A stretch of 64,000 nucleotides of DNA from Sinorhizobium terangae (GCF_029714365.1 NZ_CP121659.1:3309001-3373000), one strand, 5' to 3'; shown: positions 44,921 through 53,951, counted from the stretch's first letter. Notes: generated by a model not told the origin, from the letters alone. Made by a program: numbers and translations.

Positions 44921-45898
44921 TTAAGAAAAAAGAATCGACGAAAGCTTGCGCCGCGCCGCGACCGTCGCCGGATCCTTCGGTCCCCAGACTTCAAAGAAGC
45001 CCAGGAGCTCGCGCCGGGCGCCATCGTCCTCGAAGCTGCGGTCGCGCTTCATGATCAAAAGCAGGTGGTCGGCCGCCGCATTCCGGTCGCCTTCGACATT
45101 GCGGATCTTGGCAAGCTTCAGCCGCGCCGCGTGGTCATCCGGATTGAGCGCCAGCTGATGCTCGAGCGCCGTCGGATCGCCGAGTTTGCGTGCTTCTTCG
45201 ATCTGGTCGAGTTTCTTCGAGACGGCGCCGATGGCGGCGTCCTTCGCAAGCTCCTCCGGCAATTCCGAAAGCGCCTGGCGCGCCTCGGCAAGCTGGCCGA
45301 GCGCAATCATGCATTCGACCATGCCGGCAATGGCGGTCGCATTTTCCGGCTCCGCCTGGAGGACGGCACCATAGAGGCCGGCGGCGTTTTCCGCCTCACC
45401 GGCATCGAGCAATGCCTTGGCATCGGTCAGTGCGGCTTCGATCTCGGCCTTGCCATCGCTCACGGCGGGTCCCGCGATACGGTCGATGAACTGCTTGATC
45501 TGGCTTTCGGGAACCGCACCCATGAAGCCGTCGACCGGGCGTCCGCCGACGAAGGCGATGACGGCGGGGATCGACTGGATGCCGAGCTGGCCCGCGATCG
45601 AGGGATGGTCGTCGATATTCATCTTGACGAGCTTCACCCGGCCGGCAGCTTCCGTCACGACCTTTTCGATCACCGGGGTCAATTGCTTGCAGGGTCCGCA
45701 CCAGGGCGCCCAGAAATCGACGAGGACCGGCTGCTGGCGCGAGGCTTCCAGCACGTCGCGGGAGAAGGTGGCGGTGGTCGTCTCCTTGATCAGATCGCCT
45801 GCGGCTGCGGCCTTCGGCGCCGGCTGGCCACCGAACGAAGCCGAAGCCGTCATCTGGTTGCCGAAAGAACCTGCATAGGGATTGTCGCTACCGCTCAT
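44921..45898 (-). CDS. Thioredoxin-TPR protein (CnoX/YbbN-like)
   Basis: A 325-residue co-chaperone-like protein. The N-terminal thioredoxin domain has VDFWAPWCGPCKQLTPVIEK with an intact CGPC site, unlike the SQHC of E. coli CnoX. A C-terminal tetratricopeptide region follows (ALLDAGEAENAAGLYGAVLQ, then LAKIRNVEGDRNAAADHLLL). CnoX proteins protect substrates from oxidation and hand them to GroEL or DnaK. The ATG at 45898 has GGAGAG upstream. It is the first of three genes on the same strand with the LON-domain and Trm112-like genes. Confidence 0.9.
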   Translation of the reverse strand: MSGSDNPYAGSFGNQMTASASFGGQPAPKAAAAGDLIKETTTATFSRDVLEASRQQPVLVDFWAPWCGPCKQLTPVIEKVVTEAAGRVKLVKMNIDDHPSIAGQLGIQSIPAVIAFVGGRPVDGFMGAVPESQIKQFIDRIAGPAVSDGKAEIEAALTDAKALLDAGEAENAAGLYGAVLQAEPENATAIAGMVECMIALGQLAEARQALSELPEELAKDAAIGAVSKKLDQIEEARKLGDPTALEHQLALNPDDHAARLKLAKIRNVEGDRNAAADHLLLIMKRDRSFEDDGARRELLGFFEVWGPKDPATVAARRKLSSILFS

Positions 45899-45956
45899 TC
45901 TTCTCTCCTCGCGGACTTGCCGTCCGACTTCATGCATCCGCGCCAAAGATCGTATG

Positions 45957-46469
45957 TCAGCTCGTCACTTTCAAGACAAGCGGCTCATGCCCTGTCGCTT
46001 CCATGAAACGCAGCATGTCTTTCGACGCGATCGAGGTCGTCTGGTCGTTCGAGAGCGGGTGGCCGTTGATCGTGTCAAATTCCATCAACGCCTCGTCGAG
46101 AATGAACTTCACGTTGCCGCCCGTGTCGTTGATCGCGCCGAATGCGGTCACCGCGCCGGGGATGACGCCCAGATATTCCATCAGCTTTTCCGGCTTGCCG
46201 AAGGAAACCTTGCTCGCCGCGCCGATGACCTGATGGACGGTCTTCAGGTCCACCGTAGCGTGCTCCTCGACGGTCAGCAGGAAATAGTTGCCCTTCTTAT
46301 CCTTCACGAACAGGTTCTTTGTATGTCCGCCGGGAATTTCGTCGCGCAGCGCCACCGATTCGGCCACCGTGAAGACCGGCGCATGGCGCTTCGTCGTGTG
46401 TTCGATCCCAAGGTCGTCGAGAAAACGGAACAGGTCCTCCGCGGTCTTCGGCTCAGCCTCGCTCATCAT
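45957..46469 (-). CDS. Prolyl-tRNA deacylase-like protein (ProX/PrdX, YbaK superfamily)
   Basis: Editing-domain protein of 170 residues that hydrolyses mischarged tRNA, most likely Ala-tRNA(Pro). Visible are FLDDLGIEHTTKRHAPVFTV, GGHTKNLFVKDKKGNYFLL (with the catalytic Lys) and AVTAFGAINDTGGNVKFILD, typical of the PrdX/ProXp-ala group. The ATG at 46469 has AAGGA five bases upstream; a second ATG follows immediately. Confidence 0.9.
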   Translation of the reverse strand: MMSEAEPKTAEDLFRFLDDLGIEHTTKRHAPVFTVAESVALRDEIPGGHTKNLFVKDKKGNYFLLTVEEHATVDLKTVHQVIGAASKVSFGKPEKLMEYLGVIPGAVTAFGAINDTGGNVKFILDEALMEFDTINGHPLSNDQTTSIASKDMLRFMEATGHEPLVLKVTS

Positions 46470-46698
46470 CAAATCCTTCCTGTCGTGGCGATTTTCGCCC
46501 TGCTTTACGGAGAACAGGCGCGCTCCGCAATCTCAGGCGCGGCGATTCTCAGGGGCTGGTGCGGCATGTGGGCGGAAGCCGTTCACGCTTCCCATGCGGT
46601 GCGCACTCTTGACCAACATGCGTCAGTGGAAAACACCAGCATTTCCAGGCTTTCTGGATTGCCCCGAAAAAATTCTTCGCATTTGCGTCATTTCCCTG

Positions 46699-46727
46699 TT
46701 GCATTTGAAAAAGGCTTAGGCCATATA
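46699..46727 (+). promoter_or_regulatory. Promoter of tRNA-Gly
   Basis: TTGCAT (46699-46704), 17-base spacer, CATATA (46722-46727), about 65 bases before the tRNA. The 325 bases between the deacylase gene and the tRNA hold no gene I can support. Confidence 0.45.
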
Positions 46728-46793
46728 GCGCCCGTCGCCGCAAGACGGGGCGGCACCACGGTCCACCGACTACCCCCGGGCCGCGGATGATGA

Positions 46794-46868
46794 GCGGGTG
46801 TAGCTCAGGGGTAGAGCACAACCTTGCCAAGGTTGGGGTCGGGCGTTCGAATCGCCTCACCCGCTCCA
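46794..46868 (+). tRNA. tRNA-Gly (GCC)
   Basis: 75 bases with encoded CCA. Acceptor GCGGGTG pairs with CACCCGC; anticodon loop TTGCCAA gives GCC; D arm GCTCAGGGGTAGAGC; T arm with GTTCGAATC. Confidence 0.97.
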
Positions 46869-46915
46869 ATTTTCCAACCACTTCATTTCATTGTCGCCTT
46901 GGCCTCTATCGTTGA

Positions 46916-46990
46916 GCCACGCTGCTTTAACGTGGGGTGCGTCCAATCGGACGCGCAAAGACCCTAGCACTTTGAATTACTGCAGCCGCA
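46916..46990. repeat. Degraded RIME-like repeat
   Basis: Contains GCGTCCAATCGGACGC, a one-base variant of the palindrome GCGTCCGATCGGACGC of the intact copy, then AGCACTTTGAATTACTGCA. It fills the gap between tRNA-Gly and galM. Confidence 0.65.
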
Positions 46991-46998
46991 GCAGCCCC

Positions 46999-48015
46999 TC
47001 AGCTCTTCATAAATACGTAGTCCGTCTCCTGACGCAGCGTTTTACCCGGCCTGAGCACCGCGTTCGGAAAACCTTCGTGATTGATGGCGTCGGGCCAGAT
47101 TTGCGTTTCGAGGCAGAAGCCGGCGAAGGGGCCGTAGCGGCGGCCCTCCAGGCCCGGCACCGGCACGTCGAGCTTGAAGCCGGTATAGAGCTGGATGCCG
47201 GGCTCGGTCGTCAGCACTTCCAGCGAAATCCCGGAATTGATGCTGCGCACCAGCGCCACCGAGTGTTTTTCCATCCGCTCCGGCGAGAGACAGAAATTGT
47301 GGTCGTAGGTGATCTTTTCGCCTTCCGTCTGCCGTCGCAGCGAGGTCATTTCCCTGAGATCGAAGGCCGTGCCGGCAACGGCGCGGATTTCGCCGGTCGG
47401 GACCTGCCGCTCGTCGGTCGGCAGATAGTGATCGGCGGCGATCATGATGTCATGGCCGAACACGTCGTCGCTGCCGTCGAGATTGAAGTAGCTGTGCTGG
47501 CAGACATTGGCGAGCGTCGGGGCATCGGTTTCCGTTGCGTAAGCGACGTTCAACACGCCACCGGGTTTCAGCGTATAGCTGCAGGTGGTCGTGCAATTGC
47601 CGGGATAGCCGGCCCGTCCGTCGGGATCGGTGATCCTGAGCGTTACGCGATCCTCTGCAAGGTCGATAATCGTCCAGTTGCGGTTGGCGATGTTATCGCT
47701 GCCACCGTGAAGATGGGTCACACCCTTTTCGTTGCGCTCCAGCTGATAGGCCTTGCCGTCGAGCGTGAAACGTCCGCCGCCGATGCGGTTGGCGTTGCGG
47801 CCGGGGGTCGCGCCGAAATAGGACGAATGCGCAGGATAGCTGTCGAAATCCTCGAAACCGAGCACCAGCGGCGGCTGGTGCCCTTCGAGCCGCAGGTCCT
47901 GGATGACCGCCCCCCAGGTGATCACCTTCGCGGTCAAGCCGCCGCCTCTGAGCGTCACGCGATGAACCGGTTCACCGGAGGGCAGGTGACCGAAGATTTC
48001 CATGTCCGCGCTCAT
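46999..48015 (-). CDS. galM: Aldose 1-epimerase (galactose mutarotase)
   Basis: Interconverts alpha and beta anomers of aldoses such as galactose. 338 residues with GATPGRNANRIGGG (substrate Asn/Arg), THLHGGS, the catalytic His in CQHSYFNLDGS and the catalytic Glu in FAGFCLETQIWPDA. No signal peptide. The ATG at 48015 fits the family start. It is downstream of the VWA gene on the same strand, separated by a palindromic repeat, so probably its own unit. Confidence 0.94.
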   Translation of the reverse strand: MSADMEIFGHLPSGEPVHRVTLRGGGLTAKVITWGAVIQDLRLEGHQPPLVLGFEDFDSYPAHSSYFGATPGRNANRIGGGRFTLDGKAYQLERNEKGVTHLHGGSDNIANRNWTIIDLAEDRVTLRITDPDGRAGYPGNCTTTCSYTLKPGGVLNVAYATETDAPTLANVCQHSYFNLDGSDDVFGHDIMIAADHYLPTDERQVPTGEIRAVAGTAFDLREMTSLRRQTEGEKITYDHNFCLSPERMEKHSVALVRSINSGISLEVLTTEPGIQLYTGFKLDVPVPGLEGRRYGPFAGFCLETQIWPDAINHEGFPNAVLRPGKTLRQETDYVFMKS

Positions 48016-48110
48016 CTTGTCTCCATCTTCTGCGAGTCGGCGTCAACCTGCGGTATTTCCGGCGACGCGGCAACCGGAAAGTCATACTTTTCCTCTGCCT
48101 GCGTCCGGCT

Positions 48111-48206
48111 GCCCCTCATCCGCTGCCGCGACCTTCTCCCCACTTGCGGGGAGAAGGACATGCCGCTCCGCCCACGCCCCCTCTGCCCGCAGGCGGAGCG
48201 AAGGGG
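48111..48206. repeat. Rhizobiales palindromic intergenic repeat
   Basis: cccctcatccg... accttctccccacttgcggggagaagg... followed by a GC-rich second hairpin. The same building blocks recur at 50538-50650 and 54180-54326. Confidence 0.65.
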
Positions 48207-48225
48207 CAAGCGCCGTACGCGTCGT

Positions 48226-49410
48226 TCACCGCGACAGTTCCTTCGTCGCGGCCTGCAGGCCGGCGAGCGTCAGCGGAAACATCCGGCCGCCGAAGAGGGC
48301 GCGGATCATGCCGATCGACTGGGTGTGGCGCCAATGCTCCTCGGGAACCGGGTTGAGCCAGATCGAGCGCGGGAAATGCGCCGTGATGCGCGTGAGCCAG
48401 AGTGCGCCGGCTTCGTCGTTCCAGTGTTCGACCGATCCGCCCGGATGGCTGATCTCGTAAGGGCTCATCGAGGCATCGCCGACGAAGATGGCGCGATAGT
48501 CGCCGCCGAAGGTGCGCAAGAGCTCCGCCGTGCGGGTCACATCGACGCGCCGGCGGCGATTGTCCTTCCACAGGCCCTCATAGACGCAATTGTGGAAGTA
48601 GAAATAGTCCATGTGCCGGAATTCGCCGCGCGCAGCCGAGAAGAGTTCTTCCACGACGCGGATATGGTCGTCCATCGATCCGCCAACGTCGAAGAACATC
48701 AGGAGCTTGACCGCGTTGCGCCGCTCCGGCCGTGTCACGACGTCGAGATAGCCATGCTCGGCGGTGGAGCGGATCGTGCCGGAAAGATCGAGTTCCTCGG
48801 CAGCGCCCTCACGCACCCAGCGCCTCAGCCGTTTCAGCGCCACCTTGATGTTGCGCGTGCCGAGTTCGACCGTGTCGTCATAGTCCCTGAATTCACGCCG
48901 GTCCCAGACCTTGACCGCGCGCCGATGACGCGAGCCCTCCTGGCCGATCCTCACCGCTTCCGGATTGTAGCCATAGGCGCCGAAAGGTGAGGTGCCGTCG
49001 GTGCCGATCCATTTCGAGCCGCCCTGATGGCGGCCGGTCTGCTCCGCAAGCCGCTGGCGCAGCGTTTCCATCAGCTTGTCGAAGCCGCCGAGCGCCTCGA
49101 CGAGCTTCTTCTCCTCCTCTGTCAGGTATTTCTCGGCAAGTTTCTTCAACCACTCCTCGGGAATGATTGCCTCACCAAAGGCCTCCGATGGGGAAACCGC
49201 TTCCAGACCGGCAAAACAATGCCGGAACACCCTGTCGAACCGGTCAATGTGGCGCTCGTCCTTCACCAGCGCTGCGCGGGCGAGGAAATAGAAGGCCTCG
49301 ACGTCGAAGGTCGCGATTCCCGTCTCCATTCCCTCGATCAAAGACAGGAACTCCCGGAGCGTCACCGGGACTTTCGCGGCCTTCAATTCGAGGAAGAAGG
49401 GGATGAACAT
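48226..49410 (-). CDS. VWA domain protein (CoxE-like)
   Basis: A 394-residue CoxE-type protein. The N-terminal part (MFIPFFLELKAAKVPVTLRE, YLTEEEKKLVEALGGFDKLM) is typical of the family; the C-terminal von Willebrand A domain has the metal site DVGGSMDDHI, with Gly in place of the usual first Ser of DxSxS. Such proteins work with MoxR-type ATPases as metal-inserting chaperones. The partner ATPase is at 50671-51510, but metA lies between them, six bases upstream of this start. The gene is therefore probably on the metA transcript. Confidence 0.9.
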   Translation of the reverse strand: MFIPFFLELKAAKVPVTLREFLSLIEGMETGIATFDVEAFYFLARAALVKDERHIDRFDRVFRHCFAGLEAVSPSEAFGEAIIPEEWLKKLAEKYLTEEEKKLVEALGGFDKLMETLRQRLAEQTGRHQGGSKWIGTDGTSPFGAYGYNPEAVRIGQEGSRHRRAVKVWDRREFRDYDDTVELGTRNIKVALKRLRRWVREGAAEELDLSGTIRSTAEHGYLDVVTRPERRNAVKLLMFFDVGGSMDDHIRVVEELFSAARGEFRHMDYFYFHNCVYEGLWKDNRRRRVDVTRTAELLRTFGGDYRAIFVGDASMSPYEISHPGGSVEHWNDEAGALWLTRITAHFPRSIWLNPVPEEHWRHTQSIGMIRALFGGRMFPLTLAGLQAATKELSR

Positions 49411-49416
49411 CGAGGC

Positions 49417-50343
49417 TCAATGGTCTCCCGTGCCGATCTTTTCGAGCTCGTAGGGCGTCGTCTGGTACATCTCGTTGATCCAGTTGCCGAAAAAGAGATG
49501 CGCGTGGCTGCGCCAGCGGTTCTGCGGCGGCAGGTCCGCATCATTGTGCGGGAAATAATCGTGCGGCAGCTTGATCGGCACGCCGGCATCCACGTCGCGG
49601 AAATATTCGTCCGACAAGGAGGTCGAATCATACTCCACGTGGTTGAACATATAGAGCCGGTTGCCTTTCTTCTCGTGCACCAGGCAGACGCCCATCTCCT
49701 TCGATTCCATCAGGATTTCGAGCTCCGGCACGCGGTCGATGTCGGCGCGGCGCACCTCGGTCCAGCGTGAAACCGGCACGGCGAAATCGTCGGAAAATCC
49801 GTTCAGATAGACCGAGGAGGGTTTCAGGTTCTGGTGGCGGTAGACGCCGAAGGCCTTTTCCTTGAGCGGGTGTTTCGGAATGCCGTGGAAATGGTAGATC
49901 GCCGCCATCGCGCCCCAGCAGACGTTCATCGTCGAATGTACGTTCGTCGCCGTCCAGTCGAAGATGCGCTGCAGTTCCTTCCAGTAGGTGACGTCCTCGT
50001 ATTCGAGCGTCTCGACCGGCGCGCCAGTGATGATGAAGCCGTCGAACTTGCGGCCCTTCACCTCCTCCCAGGTCTCGTAGAAGGCGAGCAGGTGATCCTC
50101 GGGCGTGTTCTTCGGCCGGTGGCCGTTGACGCGGACCAGCGTCAGCTCGACCTGCAGCGGCGTCGCGCCGATCAACCGCGCCATCTGGATCTCGGTCTTG
50201 ATCTTGTTCGGCATGAGGTTCAGGAGCCCGATCTGAAGCGGGCGGATGTCCTGACGGATCGCCACGGTCTCGGTCATCACCCGCACGCCCTCATGCACAA
50301 GGGTTTCGAAGGCGGGCAGCGTATCGGGAATCTTGATGGGCAT
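49417..50343 (-). CDS. metA: Homoserine O-acyltransferase, probably acetyltransferase (MetA family)
   Basis: Acylates homoserine in the first committed step of methionine synthesis. 308 residues; the catalytic residues sit at the classic positions Cys142 (NVCWGA), His235 and Glu237 (FNHVEYD). Residue 111 is Glu (GAPVETLEY), where succinyl-CoA-using E. coli MetA has Gly; structural work on the family ties Glu111 to acetyl-CoA use. So despite the common succinyltransferase annotation I expect O-acetylhomoserine as product. The ATG at 50343 is right after a GTG at 50352 in the same frame. A SAM-II riboswitch and terminator precede it. Confidence 0.94.
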   Translation of the reverse strand: MPIKIPDTLPAFETLVHEGVRVMTETVAIRQDIRPLQIGLLNLMPNKIKTEIQMARLIGATPLQVELTLVRVNGHRPKNTPEDHLLAFYETWEEVKGRKFDGFIITGAPVETLEYEDVTYWKELQRIFDWTATNVHSTMNVCWGAMAAIYHFHGIPKHPLKEKAFGVYRHQNLKPSSVYLNGFSDDFAVPVSRWTEVRRADIDRVPELEILMESKEMGVCLVHEKKGNRLYMFNHVEYDSTSLSDEYFRDVDAGVPIKLPHDYFPHNDADLPPQNRWRSHAHLFFGNWINEMYQTTPYELEKIGTGDH

Positions 50344-50363
50344 GGGGTCCACTCGATCAATAC

Positions 50364-50396
50364 AAAAAAACCGGCGGCGAGATGATCGCGACCGGT
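50364..50396 (-). terminator. Attenuator terminator in metA leader
   Basis: On the minus strand ACCGGTCGCGA pairs with TCGCCGCCGGT (one mismatch, one wobble), followed by seven T. It lies between the SAM-II aptamer and metA and is the expected off-switch when S-adenosylmethionine is high. Confidence 0.75.
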
Positions 50397-50419
50397 CCTT
50401 GGAAATCCACTTTTCCTCG

Positions 50420-50475
50420 GCCCTTTAGCGATTTCTTTAACGTGGCTGCAAGCCGGCCGGCCAAATCACCACGGT
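50420..50475 (-). ncRNA. SAM-II riboswitch of metA
   Basis: The minus strand carries the conserved SAM-II core: CGTGGTGATTTGGCCGG, then GGCTTGCAGCCACGTTAAA and the 3' strand TCGCTAAAGG that closes the pseudoknot. The aptamer binds S-adenosylmethionine and reduces metA expression. This motif upstream of metA is well known in alphaproteobacteria. Confidence 0.93.
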
Positions 50476-50537
50476 TTGTTTGATAGCGCGGTAAGTGGCT
50501 GGCGGTCAATGAAAAACGATTCGGCTCCGTCGCGGCC

Positions 50538-50650
50538 GCCCCTCATCCGGCCTACCGGCCACCTTCTCCCCGCAAGCGGGGCGAAGGAGACTCGCGGCAC
50601 CCTCTTAAGTCCCTCGCCCCGCTTGCAGGGAGAGGGTTAGGGTGAGGGGC
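50538..50650. repeat. Rhizobiales palindromic intergenic repeat
   Basis: cccctcatccggcctaccgg, then ccttctccccgcaagcgggg and a mirrored half ending in agagggttagggtgagggg. Both halves form hairpins. Related copies lie at 48111-48206 and 54180-54326. Confidence 0.7.
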
Positions 50651-50670
50651 AAAGGTAGGTACCATATGGA

Positions 50671-51510
50671 TCATCCGTCGCGGCGCGCCATGAAGGCCAG
50701 GCGCTCGAAGAGATGTACATCCTGCTCGTTCTTCAACAGCGCCCCGTGCAGCTTCGGCAGCATTGTTTTTGGGTCGGCGCGCAGATCCGCCGGATCGATC
50801 TCGTCGGCGACCAGCAGCCGAATCCAGTCGAGCGCCTCGGAGGTCGAGGGTTTCTTCTTCAGCCCCGGCACTTCGCGGATGCCGTAGAAGGCGGTGAGTG
50901 CCGCCGACAGCAGCGTCTTGCGGATGCCTGGGTAGTGCACCTCGACGATGCGCGCCAGCGTCTCGGCATCGGGGAAGCGGATGTAATGGAAGAAGCAGCG
51001 GCGCAAAAAGGCGTCCGGCAGTTCCTTCTCGTTGTTGGAGGTGATGATGACGATCGGCCGGTGCCGCGCGTGGATCGTTTCGCCGGTCTCGTAGACGTGG
51101 AACTCCATCCGGTCGAACTCCTGCAGGAGGTCGTTCGGGAACTCGATGTCCGCCTTGTCGATCTCGTCGATCAGCAGCACGGTTTTCCGCGGCGCCTCGA
51201 AAGCCTGCCAGAGCTTGCCCTTGCGAATGTAGTTCTTCACGTCATTGACGCGGAGATCGCCAAGCTGGCTGTCGCGCAGCCGCGAGACGGCGTCGTATTC
51301 GTAAAGCCCCTGCTGCGCCTTGGTCGTCGACTTGACGTTCCACTCGATGAGATCGAGACCGAGGGCGGCCGCGATTTGGCGTGCAAGCTCGGTCTTGCCG
51401 GTGCCGGGCTCGCCCTTGACGAGAAGCGGACGCTCCAGCCGGATTGCCGCGTTGACGGCGATCATCAGGTCCTTGTCGGCGATATAGTCGGCCGTGCCTT
51501 CGAACTGCAT
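50671..51510 (-). CDS. MoxR-type AAA ATPase (CoxD-like)
   Basis: A 279-residue AAA+ ATPase: Walker A KGEPGTGKTELAR, Walker B VLLIDEIDKAD, sensor 1 IVIITSNNEKELPDAFLRR with the arginine finger. This group works with VWA proteins, here the CoxE-like gene at 48226-49410, to assemble or activate metal-containing enzymes. No carbon monoxide dehydrogenase genes are near. The start at 51510 is 45 bases downstream of the RidA gene, in the same direction. Confidence 0.92.
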   Translation of the reverse strand: MQFEGTADYIADKDLMIAVNAAIRLERPLLVKGEPGTGKTELARQIAAALGLDLIEWNVKSTTKAQQGLYEYDAVSRLRDSQLGDLRVNDVKNYIRKGKLWQAFEAPRKTVLLIDEIDKADIEFPNDLLQEFDRMEFHVYETGETIHARHRPIVIITSNNEKELPDAFLRRCFFHYIRFPDAETLARIVEVHYPGIRKTLLSAALTAFYGIREVPGLKKKPSTSEALDWIRLLVADEIDPADLRADPKTMLPKLHGALLKNEQDVHLFERLAFMARRDG

Positions 51511-51555
51511 GGGCTTCTCTTCGGTCTCTCTACGCTCAGTTGGAGAGCACAGGCT

Positions 51556-51936
51556 TCACCCGCGAAGCGCCGTAACCTCGATCTCGATCAGCATTTCCGG
51601 GCGGATGAGATCGCAGACGATCATCGTCGCCGCCGGGCGGATGTCGCCGAACATCTCGCCGAAGATCGGAAAGACCCGGTCGGCAAAGCTCGCGTCCGTG
51701 ACGTAGTAATGGTTGCGCACGACATCCGAAAGCGAGAATCCGGCCTCCTTCAAGGCGCCCTCGATCGTCTTCAGGCAGTTGCGCGCCTGTTCCTCCACCG
51801 TCTCCGGCATCGTCATGGTCGCATAGTCATAACCGGTCGTACCGGAGACGAAGCACCAGTCCCCCTTGACGACGGCACGCGAATAGCCTGCCGTCTTTTC
51901 GAAAGGGGAACCGGATGAGATGAGCTTGCGCGTCAT
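51556..51936 (-). CDS. RidA family protein
   Basis: A 126-residue member of the RidA/YjgF superfamily, which removes reactive enamine/imine by-products of amino-acid enzymes. GDWCFVSGTTGYDYATMTMP, VEEQARNCLKTIEGALKEAG and the conserved Arg near the end in CDLIRPEMLIEIEVTALR are visible. It lies 12 bases after the leuD stop, fitting a role near branched-chain amino-acid synthesis. Confidence 0.9.
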   Translation of the reverse strand: MTRKLISSGSPFEKTAGYSRAVVKGDWCFVSGTTGYDYATMTMPETVEEQARNCLKTIEGALKEAGFSLSDVVRNHYYVTDASFADRVFPIFGEMFGDIRPAATMIVCDLIRPEMLIEIEVTALRG

Positions 51937-51948
51937 GGGCGCCCGCGC

Positions 51949-52554
51949 TTACGCCCAGGGGCGCGATGCGGCGTTTTTCTGCTCGAAGCTATCGATGGCG
52001 CTCGCCTTCTCCAGCGTCAGGCCGATGTCGTCGAGGCCGTTCAGAAGGCAATGGCGTTTGAAAGCATCGACCTCGAACTTGACCGAACCGCCGTCGGGGC
52101 CGGTGATTTCCTGTGCTTCCAGATCGACCGAAAGCACGGCGTTCGAGCCGCGGTTGGCATCGTCCATCAGTTTGTCGAGGTCGGCCTGGCTGACGACGAT
52201 CGGCAGTATGCCGTTCTTGAAACAGTTGTTGTAGAAGATGTCGGCGAACGAGGTCGAAATAACGCAGCGGATGCCGAAATCCAGGAGCGCCCATGGCGCA
52301 TGCTCGCGCGAGGAGCCGCAGCCGAAATTGTCGCCGGCAACGAGGATCTTGGCGTTCTGGTAGGCCGGCTTGTTGAGCACGAAATCCGGATTCGGCGTGC
52401 CGTCCTCGTTATAGCGGGCTTCGGCGAAAAGTCCCTTGCCAAGGCCGGTGCGCTTGATCGTCTTCAGGTAGTCCTTCGGAATGATCATGTCCGTGTCGAT
52501 GTTGACGACGGGCAGGGGCGCAGCGACGCCGGTGAGCTTGACGAACTTTTCCAT
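51949..52554 (-). CDS. leuD: 3-isopropylmalate dehydratase small subunit
   Basis: Small (swivel) subunit of isopropylmalate isomerase in leucine synthesis; works with LeuC, which is not in this window. 201 residues with [40 protein letters not shown] and [20 protein letters not shown]. The ATG at 52554 starts the conserved N-terminus. It begins a leftward series of closely spaced genes (ridA, AAA ATPase). Confidence 0.95.
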   Translation of the reverse strand: MEKFVKLTGVAAPLPVVNIDTDMIIPKDYLKTIKRTGLGKGLFAEARYNEDGTPNPDFVLNKPAYQNAKILVAGDNFGCGSSREHAPWALLDFGIRCVISTSFADIFYNNCFKNGILPIVVSQADLDKLMDDANRGSNAVLSVDLEAQEITGPDGGSVKFEVDAFKRHCLLNGLDDIGLTLEKASAIDSFEQKNAASRPWA

Positions 52555-52644
52555 GACTTTGGCCTTCGATTTCAGCGGAAACGTTGGAAGAGCGTTTAGA
52601 GCAGTTTCGCGCCGAAATGAAGGAAAATCTGCGTTTGCGAGACG

Positions 52645-52890
52645 TCACAGATCGATGATCGTGCCGCGTCCGTCATTCCAGATCCGCATTTCGCGCCGTT
52701 CTCCGGTCGGATTCACCCGGGCGTGCGCAGGCGCGGGCTTGCCATTGAGCCTTGCGGCGATGGCGCTGCCGATCGCAACGACGGCGGCGATGCCGGCCAG
52801 AGCCACGGCAAGCGATGCGGTGAAGACGAGAGCTGCCAAGGTAATGGCAATGGCTGCGGTCGTCAGGAGAACAGAGCGAATGCTTTGCAT
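52645..52890 (-). CDS. Small membrane or exported protein, unknown
   Basis: An 81-residue protein beginning MQSIRSVLLTTAAIAITLAA with a long hydrophobic stretch to about residue 45 (one or two membrane passes), followed by a basic tail (RLNGKPAPAHARVNPTGERR). I do not recognise a family. The ATG at 52890 has AAGG 9 bases upstream; another in-frame ATG at 52914 lacks one. It is alone between leuD and the CitE-like gene. Confidence 0.6.
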   Translation of the reverse strand: MQSIRSVLLTTAAIAITLAALVFTASLAVALAGIAAVVAIGSAIAARLNGKPAPAHARVNPTGERREMRIWNDGRGTIIDL

Positions 52891-53051
52891 GATCTTCAAC
52901 CTTTCTGACATGCGATGTGGGAGCTCAATGCGCCTCTTGCAAGAGGTTGCCCACTTCAAAGTGTCGCAGCGACCTTGGCGCGCCCAATTGCACGCGCGGC
53001 GCTGCAGTCGCTCGTCTTGCGTAACAATCGAAAGGCGGGCACAACGGTTCC

Positions 53052-53951
53052 ATGACAACTGTTATCGCCCATCATCATCCCGCTCGCCTGCGTCGCTCCG
53101 TGCTTTGCGTTCCGGCCGACAATGCTCGCGCCCTGGCAAAGGTGCGGCAGCTTGCCGCCGACGCCGTGATCTTCGACCTGGAGGATGCCGTCGCTCCCGA
53201 ACACAAGGGCGAAGCGCTTGTCCGGCATCTTTCGAAGCACAGGCCCGATTGTGAGGTGGTCATTCGCATCAATGCGCTGGGATCAGGCTTCGGCCAGATG
53301 GATCTCACCGCCGCAGTTGCCGCCGGTCCCGACGCCATCCTTCTGCCGAAGGTCGAGAGCCCGTCGGACATCCAGGCGGCCGTCGACTGGCTTGGCGAAA
53401 ATGATGCGCCTGAAAGCCTCAGGCTCTGGGCGATGATCGAAACGCCGCGCGGCCTGCTCAATGTTGCGGCAATCGCCGAGACCGGCCGCACCTTCGGCGG
53501 CAGGCTCGACTGCTTCGTCGTCGGGCTCAACGATCTCGGGAAGGACACAGGCGTTCCCGCGAATCCCGGCCGCGCCTATCTGGTGCCCTGGCTGATGCAG
53601 ATCCTGCTCGCAGCGCGCGGCAGCGGGCTTGATGTCATCGATGCGGTCTACAACGATTTCCGCGACGCGGACGGTTTTGAGGCCGAATGCCGCCAGGGGC
53701 GCGACATGGGCTATGACGGCAAGATGCTCATTCACCCGGCCCAGATCGGTCCGGCGAACGAGCATTTCGGCGTCGATCAGGCGGCAGTCGAGGAGGCACG
53801 CGCGATCATCGCCGCCTTCGACCTTCCGGAAAACGCCGACAAGGGCGTGATCAATCTCCACGGCCGCATGGTCGAGCGGCTGCATCTCGACCAGGCCCTG
53901 AAACTCGCCGCCAAGGCGGACATGATCGAAAGACGAAAGGCAAAACCTTGA
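53052..53951 (+). CDS. HpcH/HpaI aldolase/citrate lyase (CitE-like) family protein
   Basis: A 299-residue TIM-barrel lyase of the CitE-like group, which cleaves or hydrolyses acyl-CoA esters such as malyl-, citramalyl- or citryl-CoA. RRSVLCVPADNARALAKVRQ, VIFDLEDAVAPEHK (metal Glu/Asp), ILLPKVESPSDI, AMIETPRGLLNVAAIAE and GYDGKMLIHPAQIGPANEHF are typical. No citrate lyase partner genes are near. The exact substrate is open. Its stop overlaps the DUF1737 gene by four bases (TTGA arrangement). Confidence 0.9.
   Translation: MTTVIAHHHPARLRRSVLCVPADNARALAKVRQLAADAVIFDLEDAVAPEHKGEALVRHLSKHRPDCEVVIRINALGSGFGQMDLTAAVAAGPDAILLPKVESPSDIQAAVDWLGENDAPESLRLWAMIETPRGLLNVAAIAETGRTFGGRLDCFVVGLNDLGKDTGVPANPGRAYLVPWLMQILLAARGSGLDVIDAVYNDFRDADGFEAECRQGRDMGYDGKMLIHPAQIGPANEHFGVDQAAVEEARAIIAAFDLPENADKGVINLHGRMVERLHLDQALKLAAKADMIERRKAKP

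Noticed and set aside
46891..48990. Plus-strand frame of 699 codons opposite galM and the VWA gene
   Set aside because: It crosses two well-supported minus-strand genes and a palindromic repeat and has no domain of its own.
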